From: an uncultured Gemmiger sp.
Lineage (GTDB): Bacteria > Bacillota > Clostridia > Oscillospirales > Ruminococcaceae
Assembly: GCA_934502625.1 (NCBI GenBank)
Contig: CAKSUQ010000001.1
Coordinates: 62,001 to 126,000 of the forward strand
Length of the DNA: 64,000 nt
Reading direction: 5' to 3'
Part shown: one piece after another, positions 30,819 through 39,821 of the stretch
Numbering within the stretch: the stretch's first letter is position 1
How the letters are laid out: every line of letters begins with the position of its first letter
Made by a program: the position numbers and the translations under genes
The notes under the pieces: generated by a model
Told to the model about the DNA's origin: nothing
Databases searched by the model: none
What the model saw: the letters and a program-made list of their open reading frames with translations, nothing else

Positions 30819-31907
30819 TTATTTGATGACGCCTTTTTCCAGATACTCGGCAAGGTTCGTCTGGATATGCTCCTCGGCGCGCTCGACGGCGACCTTCTTC
30901 ATGTCGTGGTCGACCATGATCTTGACGAGCTGCTCGAAGGTCGTCTTCGTCGGATTCCAGCCCAGCTCACGCCGCGCCTTGCTGGGGTCGCCCCAGAGGT
31001 TGACGACGTCGGTCGGGCGGTAGAAATCGGGGCTGACCTTGATGACGGTCTTGCCCGTGGCCTTGTCGATGCCTTTCTCGTCCATGCCCTCGCCGACAAA
31101 TTCCAGCTCAATGCCGACGTCGTGGAAGGCCAGCTGGCAGAACTCACGGACAGAGTGCTGCTCGCCGGTGGCAATGACGAAATCCTCCGGCGTTTTGTTC
31201 TGCAGGATCAGCCACATGCACTCGACGTAATCCTTGGCATAGCCCCAGTCGCGCAGGCTGGACAGGTTGCCGAGATAGAGCTTATCCTGCTTGCCCTGCG
31301 CGATACGGGCAGCGGCCAGCGTGATCTTGCGGGTGACGAAGGTCTCGCCGCGGCGCTCGGATTCATGGTTGAACAGAATGCCGGAGCAGCAGAACATGCC
31401 GTAGGCCTCGCGGTATTCCTTGACGATCCAGAAGCCGTACTGCTTGGCGACGGCGTAGGGACTGTAGGGGTGGAAGGGGGTGTTCTCGTTCTGGGGCACC
31501 TCCTCGACCTTGCCGTACAGCTCGGACGTGGAGGCCTGATAGATGCGGCAGGTGTCCTTCAAGCCGCAGAGGCGCACCGCCTCCAGCACACGCAGCACAC
31601 CGGTGGCGTCGACGTCGGCAGTGAATTCCGGCACGTCAAAGCTGACCTGCACGTGGCTCTGTGCGGCGAGGTTGTAGATTTCGTCGGGGCGCACCGTGCT
31701 GACGACAGACAAAATGCTCATTGAGTCGCTGAGGTCGCCGTAGTGCAGGTGGAAGTGCGGGTGACCCTCCAGATGAGAGATGCGCTCGCGGTAGTCAACG
31801 GAGGAACGGCGGATAACGCCATGGACGTCATAGCCCTTTTCCAGCAGGAACTCGGCCAGATAGCTGCCGTCCTGCCCGGTAACGCCGGTGATCAATGCTT
31901 TTTTCAT
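30819..31907 (-). CDS. gmd: GDP-mannose 4,6-dehydratase
   Basis: Gmd removes water from GDP-mannose to give GDP-4-keto-6-deoxy-D-mannose, the first committed step to GDP-L-fucose and related sugars. The 362-residue product has the nucleotide-binding loop [15 protein letters not shown], the RRSS phrase, the STSELYGK active-site stretch, and [20 protein letters not shown] with the Tyr-Lys pair. Length and motifs are typical. It is the first gene of the leftward three-gene set and is divergent from the AraC-type regulator, which may control it. Confidence 0.96.
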   Translation of the reverse strand: MKKALITGVTGQDGSYLAEFLLEKGYDVHGVIRRSSVDYRERISHLEGHPHFHLHYGDLSDSMSILSVVSTVRPDEIYNLAAQSHVQVSFDVPEFTADVDATGVLRVLEAVRLCGLKDTCRIYQASTSELYGKVEEVPQNENTPFHPYSPYAVAKQYGFWIVKEYREAYGMFCCSGILFNHESERRGETFVTRKITLAAARIAQGKQDKLYLGNLSSLRDWGYAKDYVECMWLILQNKTPEDFVIATGEQHSVREFCQLAFHDVGIELEFVGEGMDEKGIDKATGKTVIKVSPDFYRPTDVVNLWGDPSKARRELGWNPTKTTFEQLVKIMVDHDMKKVAVERAEEHIQTNLAEYLEKGVIK

Positions 31908-32079
31908 AGTGGTATATTCCCTTTCGTTTGGGTATCTTGCGCAGGGATCTGCGCGGAGATTCTGCCTATAGTCGCTATTCTACCGTACATTTTGGCAGTT
32001 TTGCAGGGGAAATCTTGCAAAAGACTAGCATTATCTTGACTTTTTTGATATACTGGCGGAAAAGGAAGTGAGCACGAAA

Positions 32080-32940
32080 ATGGATACCCCCTTGTTTGAC
32101 GGCAAACTGGTGCATTCGCGCCGCATTATTTACACGCCGTCCCCCTTCGCGCGGGCAAGTCTGGTGCATTTGCAGGAGGTTGGCCGCTTACAGGCGCGCA
32201 GCCCCCACGCCAGTACCCGGCAGGGGCTGCCGTCCTACCTGTTTTTTGTGGTGGAGAGCGGCAGCGGCACGCTGGAATACGAGGGCTCGACCCGCGTGCT
32301 GCACGCCGGGGACTGCGTCTTTCTTGACTGCCGCCGCCCCTACCGCCATTACACCGGCCGCGACCTGTGGCAGCTGCGGTGGGTGCATTTTTACGGGCCG
32401 AACATGGCCGCTATCTACAAAAAATATCAGGAGCGCGGCGGCCAGCCGAGCTTCCACGCCGAGGACAGTGCGCCCTATCTGCAATTGCTGGATACGCTGT
32501 ACGGCTTGGCGGATTCCGACGCCTATGTCCGTGATATGCAGATTTACGAGAAGCTCATCGCGCTGCTGACGCTGTTGATGCAGGAGAGCTGGCACCCCGA
32601 CGCTGCCCGCGCCACCGGCACGAAGCGGCAGAATTTGCAGGAGATCAAAGACTATCTTGACGCGCATTTTGCCGAGAAAATCACGCTGGACGCACTGGCG
32701 GAGCGGTTTTATATCAATAAGTTTTATCTGACCCGCGTGTTTAAGGAGCAGTTCGGCCAGACGGTCACCGGGTATTTGATGCAGCAGCGCATCACGCAGG
32801 CCAAGCGGCTGCTGCGGTTCAGCGACAAAAGCATCGAGGCCATCGCGCAGGAATGCGGAATGAACGACGCCAATTATTTTTCGAGGATGTTCAAGAAGGT
32901 GGAGGGCGCGACGCCGGGGGAATATAGGAGGCAGTGGTAA
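32080..32940 (+). CDS. AraC-family transcriptional regulator with cupin-type sensor
   Basis: The start at 32080 (MDTPLFDGKLVHSRRIIYTP) follows AAAGGAAGTGA; a GTG at 32068 lies too close to the same site. The 286-residue product has an N-terminal cupin-like sensing domain (about 15-165, with LHAGDCVFLDCRRPYRHY and LRWVHFYGPNM) and a C-terminal pair of helix-turn-helix motifs: ITLDALAERFYINKFYLTRV, then AIAQECGMNDANYFSRMFKK. These regulators usually activate sugar-use genes. It is divergent from gmd, which makes the fucose operon a possible target, but its ligand cannot be read from the sequence. Confidence 0.88.
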   Translation: MDTPLFDGKLVHSRRIIYTPSPFARASLVHLQEVGRLQARSPHASTRQGLPSYLFFVVESGSGTLEYEGSTRVLHAGDCVFLDCRRPYRHYTGRDLWQLRWVHFYGPNMAAIYKKYQERGGQPSFHAEDSAPYLQLLDTLYGLADSDAYVRDMQIYEKLIALLTLLMQESWHPDAARATGTKRQNLQEIKDYLDAHFAEKITLDALAERFYINKFYLTRVFKEQFGQTVTGYLMQQRITQAKRLLRFSDKSIEAIAQECGMNDANYFSRMFKKVEGATPGEYRRQW

Positions 32941-32945
32941 TAAAA

Positions 32946-32998
32946 AAGCCTTCCCCTAAAGGGGGAAGGTGGATGAGCGCAGCGAGGCCGGATGAGGG
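32946..32998. repeat. Interspersed repeat copy after the AraC-type gene
   Basis: CTTCCCC-TAAA-GGGGGAAG is followed by GTGGATGAGCGCAGCGAGGC and GGATGAGGG. It resembles the phage copy at 2990-3053 in both the palindrome and the GGATGAGGG end. It begins six bases after the stop codon of the AraC-type gene and is part of a longer repetitive stretch reaching about 33100. Confidence 0.65.
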
Positions 32999-33053
32999 GG
33001 CGGAGATACAGCAGTTGCCCAGAAATGGGTTATTGCGGCAAGTTTGCCCCGCA

Positions 33054-33959
33054 TCAGTCCGCTTCGCGGACAGCTTCCCTCTCTGGGGAAGCCTTTTTTG
33101 TTTTCAGCTCTTCCTCAACCCTGTCAAATCGCTCCAAGAAGGAATGTTCGACGCCCTCGGTTTTGTAGCCGACCATGGTGTCCAAGGCGACCGAATGGAT
33201 GCTGCGGAAGATGCTGTTCTCGATATTCGGGTTATCGCGCATCAGGCGGCGCAGCAGAACTTTGACCTCCTGCCGCTTCGAGCCGCCGCCCCCGTTGTCG
33301 CAGATCGTGCAGACCTCGGTAAAGCGGCAGGCGCACTGGATAAATTCCAAGTCGTTATATCGCCGCCACGCGATAATGTCGTCCTCTCGGATGCAGTACA
33401 TCGGGCGGATCAGCGTCATGCCGGGAAAATTTGTGCTGTGCAGCTTCGGCGGCATGGCCTGCATCTGCGAGCCGTAGAACATGCTCATGACTGTCGTTTC
33501 AATGACATCGTTGAAGTGGTGCCCCAGCGCGATTTTATTGCAGCCCAGTTCCTGCGCCTTTTTGTACAGGTGACCGCGGCGCATCCGGGCGCAGAGGTAG
33601 CAGGGCGACTTGTCGCTGTTGTTTGCAACATCGAAGATATTCGTCTCAAATATCGTAATGGGAATGTGCAACAACGCGGCGTTGCTCTCGATCTTCTGGC
33701 GGTTGATCTCATTATAGCCGGGATCCATCACGAGGAAGACCAGCTCAAACGGCACTTCGCTGTGGCGATGCAGCTCCTGCAGCAGCTTTGCCATCAGCAT
33801 CGAGTCCTTGCCGCCGGAGATGCAGACTGCGATCTTATCCCCTGCTTGGATCAGCTCGTACCGCTTGACCGCCACGATGAAGGGCGTCCACAGTTGCTTG
33901 CGAAACTTTTTGATAATGCTGCGTTCGATTTTTTGATAGGTCTCTAATTGGCGTTCCAA
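33054..33959 (-). CDS. TtcA-like ATP-PPi-loop tRNA sulfurtransferase
   Basis: The 301-residue product has the PP-loop SGGKDSMLMAK near residue 48, a CYLCARMRRG motif near residue 118, GHHFNDVIETTVMS, and CACRFTEVCTICDN near residue 205. These Cys pairs could hold an iron-sulfur cluster as in TtcA/TtuA. Such enzymes adenylate a tRNA base and replace oxygen by sulfur (s2C32 or related). The gene starts three bases after the cysteine desulfurase stop, so sulfur supply and use are coupled. The last residues (KTKKASPEREAVREAD) are encoded by the interspersed repeat that follows and are probably not part of the fold. Confidence 0.82.
   Translation of the reverse strand: MERQLETYQKIERSIIKKFRKQLWTPFIVAVKRYELIQAGDKIAVCISGGKDSMLMAKLLQELHRHSEVPFELVFLVMDPGYNEINRQKIESNAALLHIPITIFETNIFDVANNSDKSPCYLCARMRRGHLYKKAQELGCNKIALGHHFNDVIETTVMSMFYGSQMQAMPPKLHSTNFPGMTLIRPMYCIREDDIIAWRRYNDLEFIQCACRFTEVCTICDNGGGGSKRQEVKVLLRRLMRDNPNIENSIFRSIHSVALDTMVGYKTEGVEHSFLERFDRVEEELKTKKASPEREAVREAD
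33073..33099 (+). terminator. Plus-strand terminator within the 3' end of the ttcA-like gene
   Basis: GCTTCCC / GGGAAGC with a TCTCTG loop is followed by CTTTTTTG on the plus strand. It can end transcription from the AraC-type gene upstream. It belongs to the repeat-derived DNA and overlaps the last codons of the opposite gene. Confidence 0.6.
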
Positions 33960-33962
33960 CGG

Positions 33963-35093
33963 TCAATTCTCCTTATTCGTCAGAGTTTTGTAACAGGCGT
34001 CGAAGGCTTGCAGAAAACTTTCGATCTCATCCTCGGTCGTCAGGTGGCTCAGGCTGATGCGCCAGCTGGACAACGCGTTACGGCGGTCGCGGCTGACGGC
34101 AAAGACTGCCTTGGACGGCATCCCGTCCGACGAGCAGGCGGACTTGACCGAGACACAGACGCCGCGCTCGCTGAGTGTCTGCTGGAACCGCGTGCCCTTG
34201 ACACCGGTGACGCTGACGTTCAAAATGTGCGGCACGGCGTGCTCCGGGCTGTTGACGCGCACAAGGCTGTAGCCGCGCAGTGCGGCCAGAAGCCGATCGT
34301 GCAATACCTGCACATGTGCCGTGCGGGCGGCCTGCTCGTCCAACGCCTTTGTCAGGGCGGCGTCCAGACTGACGGCCAACCCCAGTGTCGGGGTGCCGCT
34401 GCGGTAGATCGTCGTGCTGGCACCGCCGGAAATCTGCGGCTCGATGACAAGGCCACGCCGCTTGTATAGCGCGCCGATGCCGTTGACACCGTAGAATTTG
34501 TGGGCAGTGAAGCTCATCGTGTCGACGCCGTCCATCCACAGATCGGTCTTGCCGACGGCCTGCGTTGCGTCGACGTGCAGGCGGCAGCCGGGGTACGGCT
34601 TGACGATCTCAGCAATTTCCTGAATCGGCTGGATCGTGCCCAACTCGCTGTCCACGGCGCAGACAGCGACAAGAATCGTATCGTCGCGCATCAATTCCCG
34701 CAGTTGATCGAGGTCTACCCGACCGTCGCGGTTGATGTTCAGCAGGTCGATTTCATACCCCTGATTTTGCAGCACCGACAGCGACGCGCCGACCGAGGAA
34801 TGCTCCAGCTGAGTCGAGATGATGTGCTTGCCGATGTGCCGCGATGCCTGCGCGATGCCCTTGACAGCAAGGTTGTTGGCCTCGCTCGCGCCGGAGGTGT
34901 AGATAATTTCGGCGGGCTGCACACCAAGGTGCGCGGCAATCGAGGACGTCACGCGCTCCATTTCGGCGCGCGCTTCCTGCCCGGCAATGTGGGTGGAGTT
35001 TGGATTGGCGATATAACGCCGCTCGGCCGCCACGTAGGCGTCGAGGACGGCGGGATCTGCCGGGGTGTTGGCAGAATAGTCAAGATAGATCAT
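33963..35093 (-). CDS. Cysteine desulfurase (NifS/IscS-like)
   Basis: This PLP enzyme moves sulfur from cysteine to an active-site cysteine persulfide. The 376-residue product has LDYSANTPADP at the start, TSGASEANNLAVKG, the His in QLEHSSV, HVDATQAVGK, the PLP lysine in SFTAHKFYG and the persulfide Cys in SVKSACSSDG. The short loop around the Cys (SACSSDG) is of the NifS/IscS class. It is followed after three bases by the TtcA-like gene, so its sulfur probably goes to tRNA thiolation. No IscU or ferredoxin gene is adjacent. Confidence 0.92.
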   Translation of the reverse strand: MIYLDYSANTPADPAVLDAYVAAERRYIANPNSTHIAGQEARAEMERVTSSIAAHLGVQPAEIIYTSGASEANNLAVKGIAQASRHIGKHIISTQLEHSSVGASLSVLQNQGYEIDLLNINRDGRVDLDQLRELMRDDTILVAVCAVDSELGTIQPIQEIAEIVKPYPGCRLHVDATQAVGKTDLWMDGVDTMSFTAHKFYGVNGIGALYKRRGLVIEPQISGGASTTIYRSGTPTLGLAVSLDAALTKALDEQAARTAHVQVLHDRLLAALRGYSLVRVNSPEHAVPHILNVSVTGVKGTRFQQTLSERGVCVSVKSACSSDGMPSKAVFAVSRDRRNALSSWRISLSHLTTEDEIESFLQAFDACYKTLTNKEN

Positions 35094-35162
35094 GGGTTGC
35101 CTCTTTTAAAAACGGTTCGACGCGGTTTCCTACCGCAGCGATAGGAAATGCGGCCGTGCAAA

Positions 35163-35184
35163 ACCCCTGCGCCAAGGCAGGGGT
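35163..35184 (-). terminator. Terminator after the DUF6056-like gene
   Basis: An 8-bp perfect stem ACCCCTGC / GCAGGGGT with a CTTGGC loop is followed by TTTTGC on the minus strand, just after the last gene of the deoB operon. Confidence 0.7.
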
Positions 35185-35189
35185 AAAGG

Positions 35190-36695
35190 TCACTGATAGT
35201 CCGCGATCGTCACGGACTGCTTGCAGAAATAGGGCGTCAGCCCCCACATATCGGGGCCGGGCTTTACGTCAGTGTAGTAGAGCAGCCACGGGCGCTCGTC
35301 CTCGTTCAGCGGGCGGATCGTGACGTCAGTCCGGCTCTCGTCGGTCAGGATGGCTTCGCGCTCGTCGAGGACGGCAGCATAGTGCGTCGCCTGCCCGTCG
35401 GCCAGCTCATAGGCAGCTTCCAGACTCGTGGCGAAGTAACTGTCCTGCCCTTCCTTGACCGTGTGGCTGCCGATGCAGGCCATCAACACGAGCATACAGC
35501 CTGCCGCCAGCGGCAACTGTTTTGCGTGGCAGCGGCAGAATGCCTCAACGCCGTGCAGCGAGATACCACGCACACGTTCCAGCCAGCCGAGCAGCAGCAG
35601 CTCGGTCGCGGCAAGCCCCAGCACAAAGGTCATCCAGACGACATTCAACAGCCGCCCCGCGCCGATGCCGCCCATCGTGTAGGACGGCAGAAAAATCATC
35701 GCCCACATCAGCACAAACGTCACCGCCGCGCCCAGCCACGGGCGGCGGAACACCCTGTCCGGCAGCACGGTGCTGCGGGCAAGGTGAAGCAGCGGCAGTG
35801 CCAACAGTGCCAGCAGGCAGAGCAGCGGCACATCGAGCCAGCGGATCCACTCCATTGCAGCGAGGATGAAGCTCTTGACGGTGGCCTCGATCAGTCCCGC
35901 CCCGGCAAAGCCGGAGGTGCGCACTCGCGTACCGGGGGCAAGCACATTGACGAGCAGCCCCGCGGCGGCGGCCAAAAACGCGGGCAGCTGGCAGAAATTG
36001 CGCCGCCGCGCGCAGAGCACCGTAGCCAGCAGCAGGACGAGGGCGTTCAACAGCCCCGCCACCTGATGCCCGCCGCCGATGACAAGGCTCGAAAGACAGC
36101 CCGCCGCGATAAACAGCGCAATTTCGCCCCGCCCCAGCTGTGTGCGGAAGCAGAGCGCGAACGCCAGCCCTGCGTTCAGCACGGCCAGCGAAAAGTACGG
36201 CAGGTAGTTCATGGCGCCGTTGAACCAGTACAGCCCCTCAACCGGGGCGGGCATCCCCTCGATAAAGGCAAAGGTCAGCAGCAGCGCCAGCGCCCACGGC
36301 AGCCGCTTTTGCGCAGGGGCAAGGCGCAGCACAACGCACCGCGCCAGCGCGTACAGGCAGAAGAACAGCGGCAGCAGCACGCAAATGATCGTGAAGCCGT
36401 ACCACTTGTTGCCGAAGATGGCGGGCTGGAACGCCAGCGTAAAGCCGGAGACGTACAGTCCCTGCCAATTTTCATAATAGTAGACGTTCGTGTCCCACGC
36501 AGCTTTCAGCAGGCGCGGCAGGTCAAAGCCGTACTGCTGAATGACAGCGTGGGTGCGGGCGGCGTAGATGAAATCGTCCGCCGACGGGCGCGCGAAAGCG
36601 GCCAGCACAAACACCGGCACCAGCAGCAGCCCGATCAGCAGAGCAAAACGGCGCAGCCAGCGCTTTTGCGCGGCGGCATCGTGCCAGAAATCCAT
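35190..36695 (-). CDS. Polytopic membrane protein (DUF6056-like)
   Basis: The start at 36695 (MDFWHDAAAQKRWLRRFALL) follows AAGGAATTGCTT; a frame reaching 36725 would overlap the previous gene and has no site. The 501-residue product has about ten membrane helices, from LLIGLLLVPVFVLAAFA near the N-terminus to LAAGCMLVLMACIGS near residue 410. FARPSADDFIYA just after the first helix recalls the acidic loop of GT-C glycosyltransferases, where such an Asp pair holds a metal or lipid-linked sugar. Uncharacterised proteins of this kind are often in glycan loci. Function is inferred weakly. Confidence 0.65.
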   Translation of the reverse strand: MDFWHDAAAQKRWLRRFALLIGLLLVPVFVLAAFARPSADDFIYAARTHAVIQQYGFDLPRLLKAAWDTNVYYYENWQGLYVSGFTLAFQPAIFGNKWYGFTIICVLLPLFFCLYALARCVVLRLAPAQKRLPWALALLLTFAFIEGMPAPVEGLYWFNGAMNYLPYFSLAVLNAGLAFALCFRTQLGRGEIALFIAAGCLSSLVIGGGHQVAGLLNALVLLLATVLCARRRNFCQLPAFLAAAAGLLVNVLAPGTRVRTSGFAGAGLIEATVKSFILAAMEWIRWLDVPLLCLLALLALPLLHLARSTVLPDRVFRRPWLGAAVTFVLMWAMIFLPSYTMGGIGAGRLLNVVWMTFVLGLAATELLLLGWLERVRGISLHGVEAFCRCHAKQLPLAAGCMLVLMACIGSHTVKEGQDSYFATSLEAAYELADGQATHYAAVLDEREAILTDESRTDVTIRPLNEDERPWLLYYTDVKPGPDMWGLTPYFCKQSVTIADYQ

Positions 36696-36711
36696 AAGCA
36701 ATTCCTTATTT

Positions 36712-37473
36712 TTATGCATTGCCAAGGGTCATCTGCAGGAAGTAGACCCACTGCTTCTCCCACCAATACCAGTCGTGGGAAACATCGGTGCCCCAAATGT
36801 CGACGATGGGATGGATGCCCTTGCTTTCGAGGATGTCCTGCAGCTCCTTCGTGGAGGCCAGCAGGTCGTTCTCCCACGCGCCCTGACCGCAGCACATGAT
36901 GAACTTGTCGGCTTTTTCATAGAGCTTCATGTAAGGGTGATCCGTCGGGAAGTTGCGCATGTAATCGCAGGGCGAGTTGCGGTAGACGAGGTCGTCCATG
37001 TAGTCGCCGAAGAACATGCGGGAGGAGTACAGGCCGCTGAGGGCAATCGTCCCGTTGAAGAGGTCGGGACGGCGCAGATACAGGTTGACGGCGTGGCCGC
37101 CGCCCATGCTGGCACCGCCGGTCAGGATGCGGCCGGTGTGATCTGCGCCGTTTTCGCGGTTGATCTCCAGCAGGCGGGGCACGAACTCCTCGCACAGGTA
37201 GTTGTACCAACGCTCCTGCATCTCGATGCGGGGGCGCGCAGGCCCCTGATTGTCCCAGCTTTCAGGGTCGATGCTGTCCACGGTGAAAATCTGCAGCTCG
37301 CCCTTGTCGATCCACGGCGCGGCAGCGTTGCACATGTTGCGGTCTTCCCAATCGAAGAAGCGGCCGCTCTGGCACGGGAAAATGACGATGGGGCGTCCGG
37401 CGTGGCCGTAGACCTTGAACTCCATAAAGCGGTTCAGGAAACGGCTGTACTCTTTATAATAGCGGATCTGCAT
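36712..37473 (-). CDS. Alpha/beta-hydrolase esterase (esterase D-like)
   Basis: The 253-residue product (MQIRYYKEYSRFLNRFMEFK) has the nucleophile elbow GGASMGGGHAVN with Ser122, and a likely catalytic His in DVSHDWYWW near the end, as in esterase D/FrmB-type proteins. There is no signal peptide, so it is cytoplasmic. It is the third gene of the deoB operon, 13 bases after the ydcF-like gene and 17 before the membrane protein. Possible substrates are acetylated sugars or thiol esters; the sequence does not decide. Confidence 0.8.
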   Translation of the reverse strand: MQIRYYKEYSRFLNRFMEFKVYGHAGRPIVIFPCQSGRFFDWEDRNMCNAAAPWIDKGELQIFTVDSIDPESWDNQGPARPRIEMQERWYNYLCEEFVPRLLEINRENGADHTGRILTGGASMGGGHAVNLYLRRPDLFNGTIALSGLYSSRMFFGDYMDDLVYRNSPCDYMRNFPTDHPYMKLYEKADKFIMCCGQGAWENDLLASTKELQDILESKGIHPIVDIWGTDVSHDWYWWEKQWVYFLQMTLGNA

Positions 37474-37485
37474 GGCAGTTCCCTC

Positions 37486-38319
37486 CTATTTGTAAAAGAA
37501 ATTTTTGTTCATGTCCAGCAGGCCGACCATAGCATGCATCGGCCCGGTGGCTGAGGTCTTGAATACCCAGTAATACAGCAGCGCCAGCGTCTCCCGCAGG
37601 TAACAGGGCAGCGCACTGCGCCATGGCGTTGCAGCGGGCAGCTCGGTCGTGTCGGTCAGCCCTGCCATGGCAGCGTACTTTCCGGCGCGGTAGCAGTGGA
37701 AGGCGTTCGACACATAGACAACAGGAGTTGTCTCGTCAAAGCCGTATTCCCGCATAATCGCCAGCGAGAACGCGAAGTTCTCTTCGGTGGAGGTCGAGCG
37801 GCTCTCGGCCACGACACGTTCCGGCGGCAGACCCTTGGCAATCAGATAATCGCGCATGGCGTCCCCTTCCGGCACCCACTCGTCGCGCCCCTGCCCGCCG
37901 CTGGTGATGACAAGCGTGTCCGGGTGGGCAGCGGCAAACTCGTAGGCTTTGTTCAGGCGGTACTGCAAAAGTCGGCTGGGCTTATCCTTGTGCAGCCCTG
38001 CGCCCAGCACAATGACGACCTGCTCATTCCCGGTCGGCAGATTCGTGTAGCCGCTGACCGCCACAAACGCGACAACAGCCAGATAGATGCCCGCCAAAAC
38101 AGCCAGCACCCAAAGCGCAGCACGCCCGACGCCGGAAGAAAACCACGCGCGGAGCGGGAGGCGGAACACGGCGTACCCCACGGTGCAGGCTGTCAGCAGC
38201 CAGACCATGAGGTTGCCCATGTTGAAGTTCGATAAAAACACAAGCGAGAGCGAGTAGACGACCAGCGCGGCGGCCAGCAGGTTCAGCAGCAGTACGCCCA
38301 CCTTACTTGGCAATCTCAT
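37486..38319 (-). CDS. YdcF/SanA-family membrane protein (DUF218)
   Basis: The 277-residue product has three to four membrane helices in the first 95 residues (VGVLLLNLLAAALVVYSLSL, MVWLLTACTVGYAVFRL, WVLAVLAGIYLAVVAFVA), then a DUF218 domain. That domain starts VIVLGAGLHKDKPSRLLQYR and continues with ITSGGQGRDE, VPEGDAMRDYLI and ESRSTSTEENF. Family members such as ElyC and SanA affect envelope or lipid-carrier metabolism; the biochemical activity is not settled. Its start overlaps the end of deoB by 17 bases. Confidence 0.82.
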   Translation of the reverse strand: MRLPSKVGVLLLNLLAAALVVYSLSLVFLSNFNMGNLMVWLLTACTVGYAVFRLPLRAWFSSGVGRAALWVLAVLAGIYLAVVAFVAVSGYTNLPTGNEQVVIVLGAGLHKDKPSRLLQYRLNKAYEFAAAHPDTLVITSGGQGRDEWVPEGDAMRDYLIAKGLPPERVVAESRSTSTEENFAFSLAIMREYGFDETTPVVYVSNAFHCYRAGKYAAMAGLTDTTELPAATPWRSALPCYLRETLALLYYWVFKTSATGPMHAMVGLLDMNKNFFYK

Positions 38320-39478
38320 CGTAGACGCCGCAGCCCGCCGGGCAGTAATCGACGTTCAGCGCCTTGCAGACGGTGTCGGCGATCGTGGCGAAGCTGTAGC
38401 GGGTGTGCAGGTTGATGCCCGGCTTGATCTCGTCGCCGTAGATCAGGAACGGCACATGTTCGCGGGTGTGGTCGGTGGTCTTGGTGTAGCTGGGGTCGCA
38501 GCCGTGGTCGGCCGTCACCATCAGAATATCGCCGGGGCGCATCTTTGCCATAAAGCCGGGCAGCCAGTCGTTGAACTCAGCGGCAGCGGCGGCGTAGCCA
38601 GCCACGTCGCGGCGGTGGCCGTACAGCATATCGAAGTCGACGAGGTTGACGAAGGCCAGCCCCTCGAAGTCGCGGTCGGCCAAGTCCAGCGTGACCTGCA
38701 GCCCCTCGGTGTTGCCGGAGGTGCGGATGGTCTCGCCGATGCCCTTGCCCGCGAAGATGTCGTGAATCTTGCCGACGCCGATGGTCTGCTTGCCTGCGGC
38801 CTGAATGGCGTCGAGCATCGTATCGCGCGGCGGCACCAAGCTGTAGTCGTGGCGGCGCGGTGTGCGGGTAAAGTTGGCGGCGCAGTCACCTACGAACGGG
38901 CGGGCGATGACGCGGCCGACGCCGTACTTGCCGGTGAGCATCTCGCGCGCCTGCGCGCAGATCTCATACAGCTTTTCGACGGGGACGATGGCTTCGTTCG
39001 CGGCGATCTGGAAGACGCTGTCGGCGGAGGTGTAGACGATGAGCGCACCGGTTTTCAGGTGCTCCTCGCCGTAGTCGCGGATGACGTCGGTGCCGGAGTA
39101 GGGTTTATTGCAGAGCACCTTGTACCCGGTCTTGGCCGTGAACTCGTCCAGCACCTCCTGCGGGAAGCCGTTCGGGAAGGTGGGCAGCGGCTCCGCACTC
39201 AGCAGACCCGCGATTTCCCAGTGGCCGATGGTCGTATCCTTGCCTGCGCTCGCCTCGCGCAGACGGGCAAAGCTGCCGATGGGGGCGGCTGCGGGGGTGC
39301 CGCAGGTCACGCCGTCCAGATTGAACATGCCAAGCTTGGCAAGGTTGTCGCCCTTGAAGTTCGGGTGGGCGGCAATCGCGCCCAGCGTATTCGTACCGGC
39401 GTCGCCAAACAGCGGGGCGTCCGGCTCAGCGCCGACACCGAAGCTGTCCAGCACGATCAGAAATACACGTTTAGCCAT
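38303..39478 (-). CDS. deoB: Phosphopentomutase
   Basis: DeoB interconverts (deoxy)ribose 1-phosphate and 5-phosphate in nucleoside breakdown. The start at 39478 (MAKRVFLIVLDSFGVGAEPD) follows TAGGAGAATCACT; a frame reaching 39499 is longer but has no site. The 391-residue product has the metal-binding DSFGVG, the phosphorylated Thr in GKDTTIGHWE, LVDFDMLYGHRRD, and TADHGCDPS with further metal ligands, all of the alkaline phosphatase superfamily. It heads an operon whose later genes are unrelated to nucleosides. Confidence 0.96.
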   Translation of the reverse strand: MAKRVFLIVLDSFGVGAEPDAPLFGDAGTNTLGAIAAHPNFKGDNLAKLGMFNLDGVTCGTPAAAPIGSFARLREASAGKDTTIGHWEIAGLLSAEPLPTFPNGFPQEVLDEFTAKTGYKVLCNKPYSGTDVIRDYGEEHLKTGALIVYTSADSVFQIAANEAIVPVEKLYEICAQAREMLTGKYGVGRVIARPFVGDCAANFTRTPRRHDYSLVPPRDTMLDAIQAAGKQTIGVGKIHDIFAGKGIGETIRTSGNTEGLQVTLDLADRDFEGLAFVNLVDFDMLYGHRRDVAGYAAAAAEFNDWLPGFMAKMRPGDILMVTADHGCDPSYTKTTDHTREHVPFLIYGDEIKPGINLHTRYSFATIADTVCKALNVDYCPAGCGVYDEIAK

Positions 39479-39521
39479 AGTGATTCTCCTATATATCACA
39501 GTGAATTGTATGCTTACCGCT

Positions 39522-39550
39522 ATTATACAGGAAACGATTCAAAAAGTAAA
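39522..39550 (-). promoter_or_regulatory. Promoter of the deoB operon
   Basis: TTTACT (39545-39550) and TATAAT (39522-39527) are 17 bases apart on the minus strand, about 45 bases before the deoB start. Confidence 0.6.
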
Positions 39551-39564
39551 CATGAAATCCGGGC

Positions 39565-39593
39565 TTGCAAATCGCGGATTTTTGGCGTATACT
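39565..39593 (+). promoter_or_regulatory. Upstream pyk promoter candidate
   Basis: TTGCAA (39565-39570) and TATACT (39588-39593) are 17 bases apart, with a TATAAT a few bases further on. A transcript from here would have a leader of about 220 bases before pyk. Confidence 0.6.
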
Positions 39594-39732
39594 GTATAAT
39601 GAGTTAAAATAGTATTATTGTAAAAGCACCGCAGACTCCTTGCACAGGGTACTTTGATAATGTATGATTTTTAACGACAGGTAAAGGCACAATCAAAGTC
39701 CTGTAAATTCTTGCGCTTTTGCTGTTCCCTAC

Positions 39733-39761
39733 TTGTTTGCGCAGCTGGGTTAGTGTATAAT
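39733..39761 (+). promoter_or_regulatory. Proximal pyk promoter candidate
   Basis: TTGTTT (39733-39738) and a perfect TATAAT (39756-39761) are 17 bases apart, about 60 bases before the pyk start. Confidence 0.6.
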
Positions 39762-39821
39762 GCAGCTGTATTTTGGAAAGGTATATAAAACTTGGGTCAA
39801 CCAAGACGGAGGCAAAATTGT

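Larger units (their letters stand above)
39479..39821. other. 343-base divergent region between deoB and pyk
   Basis: It holds the deoB promoter on the minus strand, two tandem promoter-like sequences on the plus strand, and between those about 140 bases without a coding frame, terminator or recognised riboswitch. The pyk ribosome site (GACGGAGGC) is at its right end. Confidence 0.5.
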
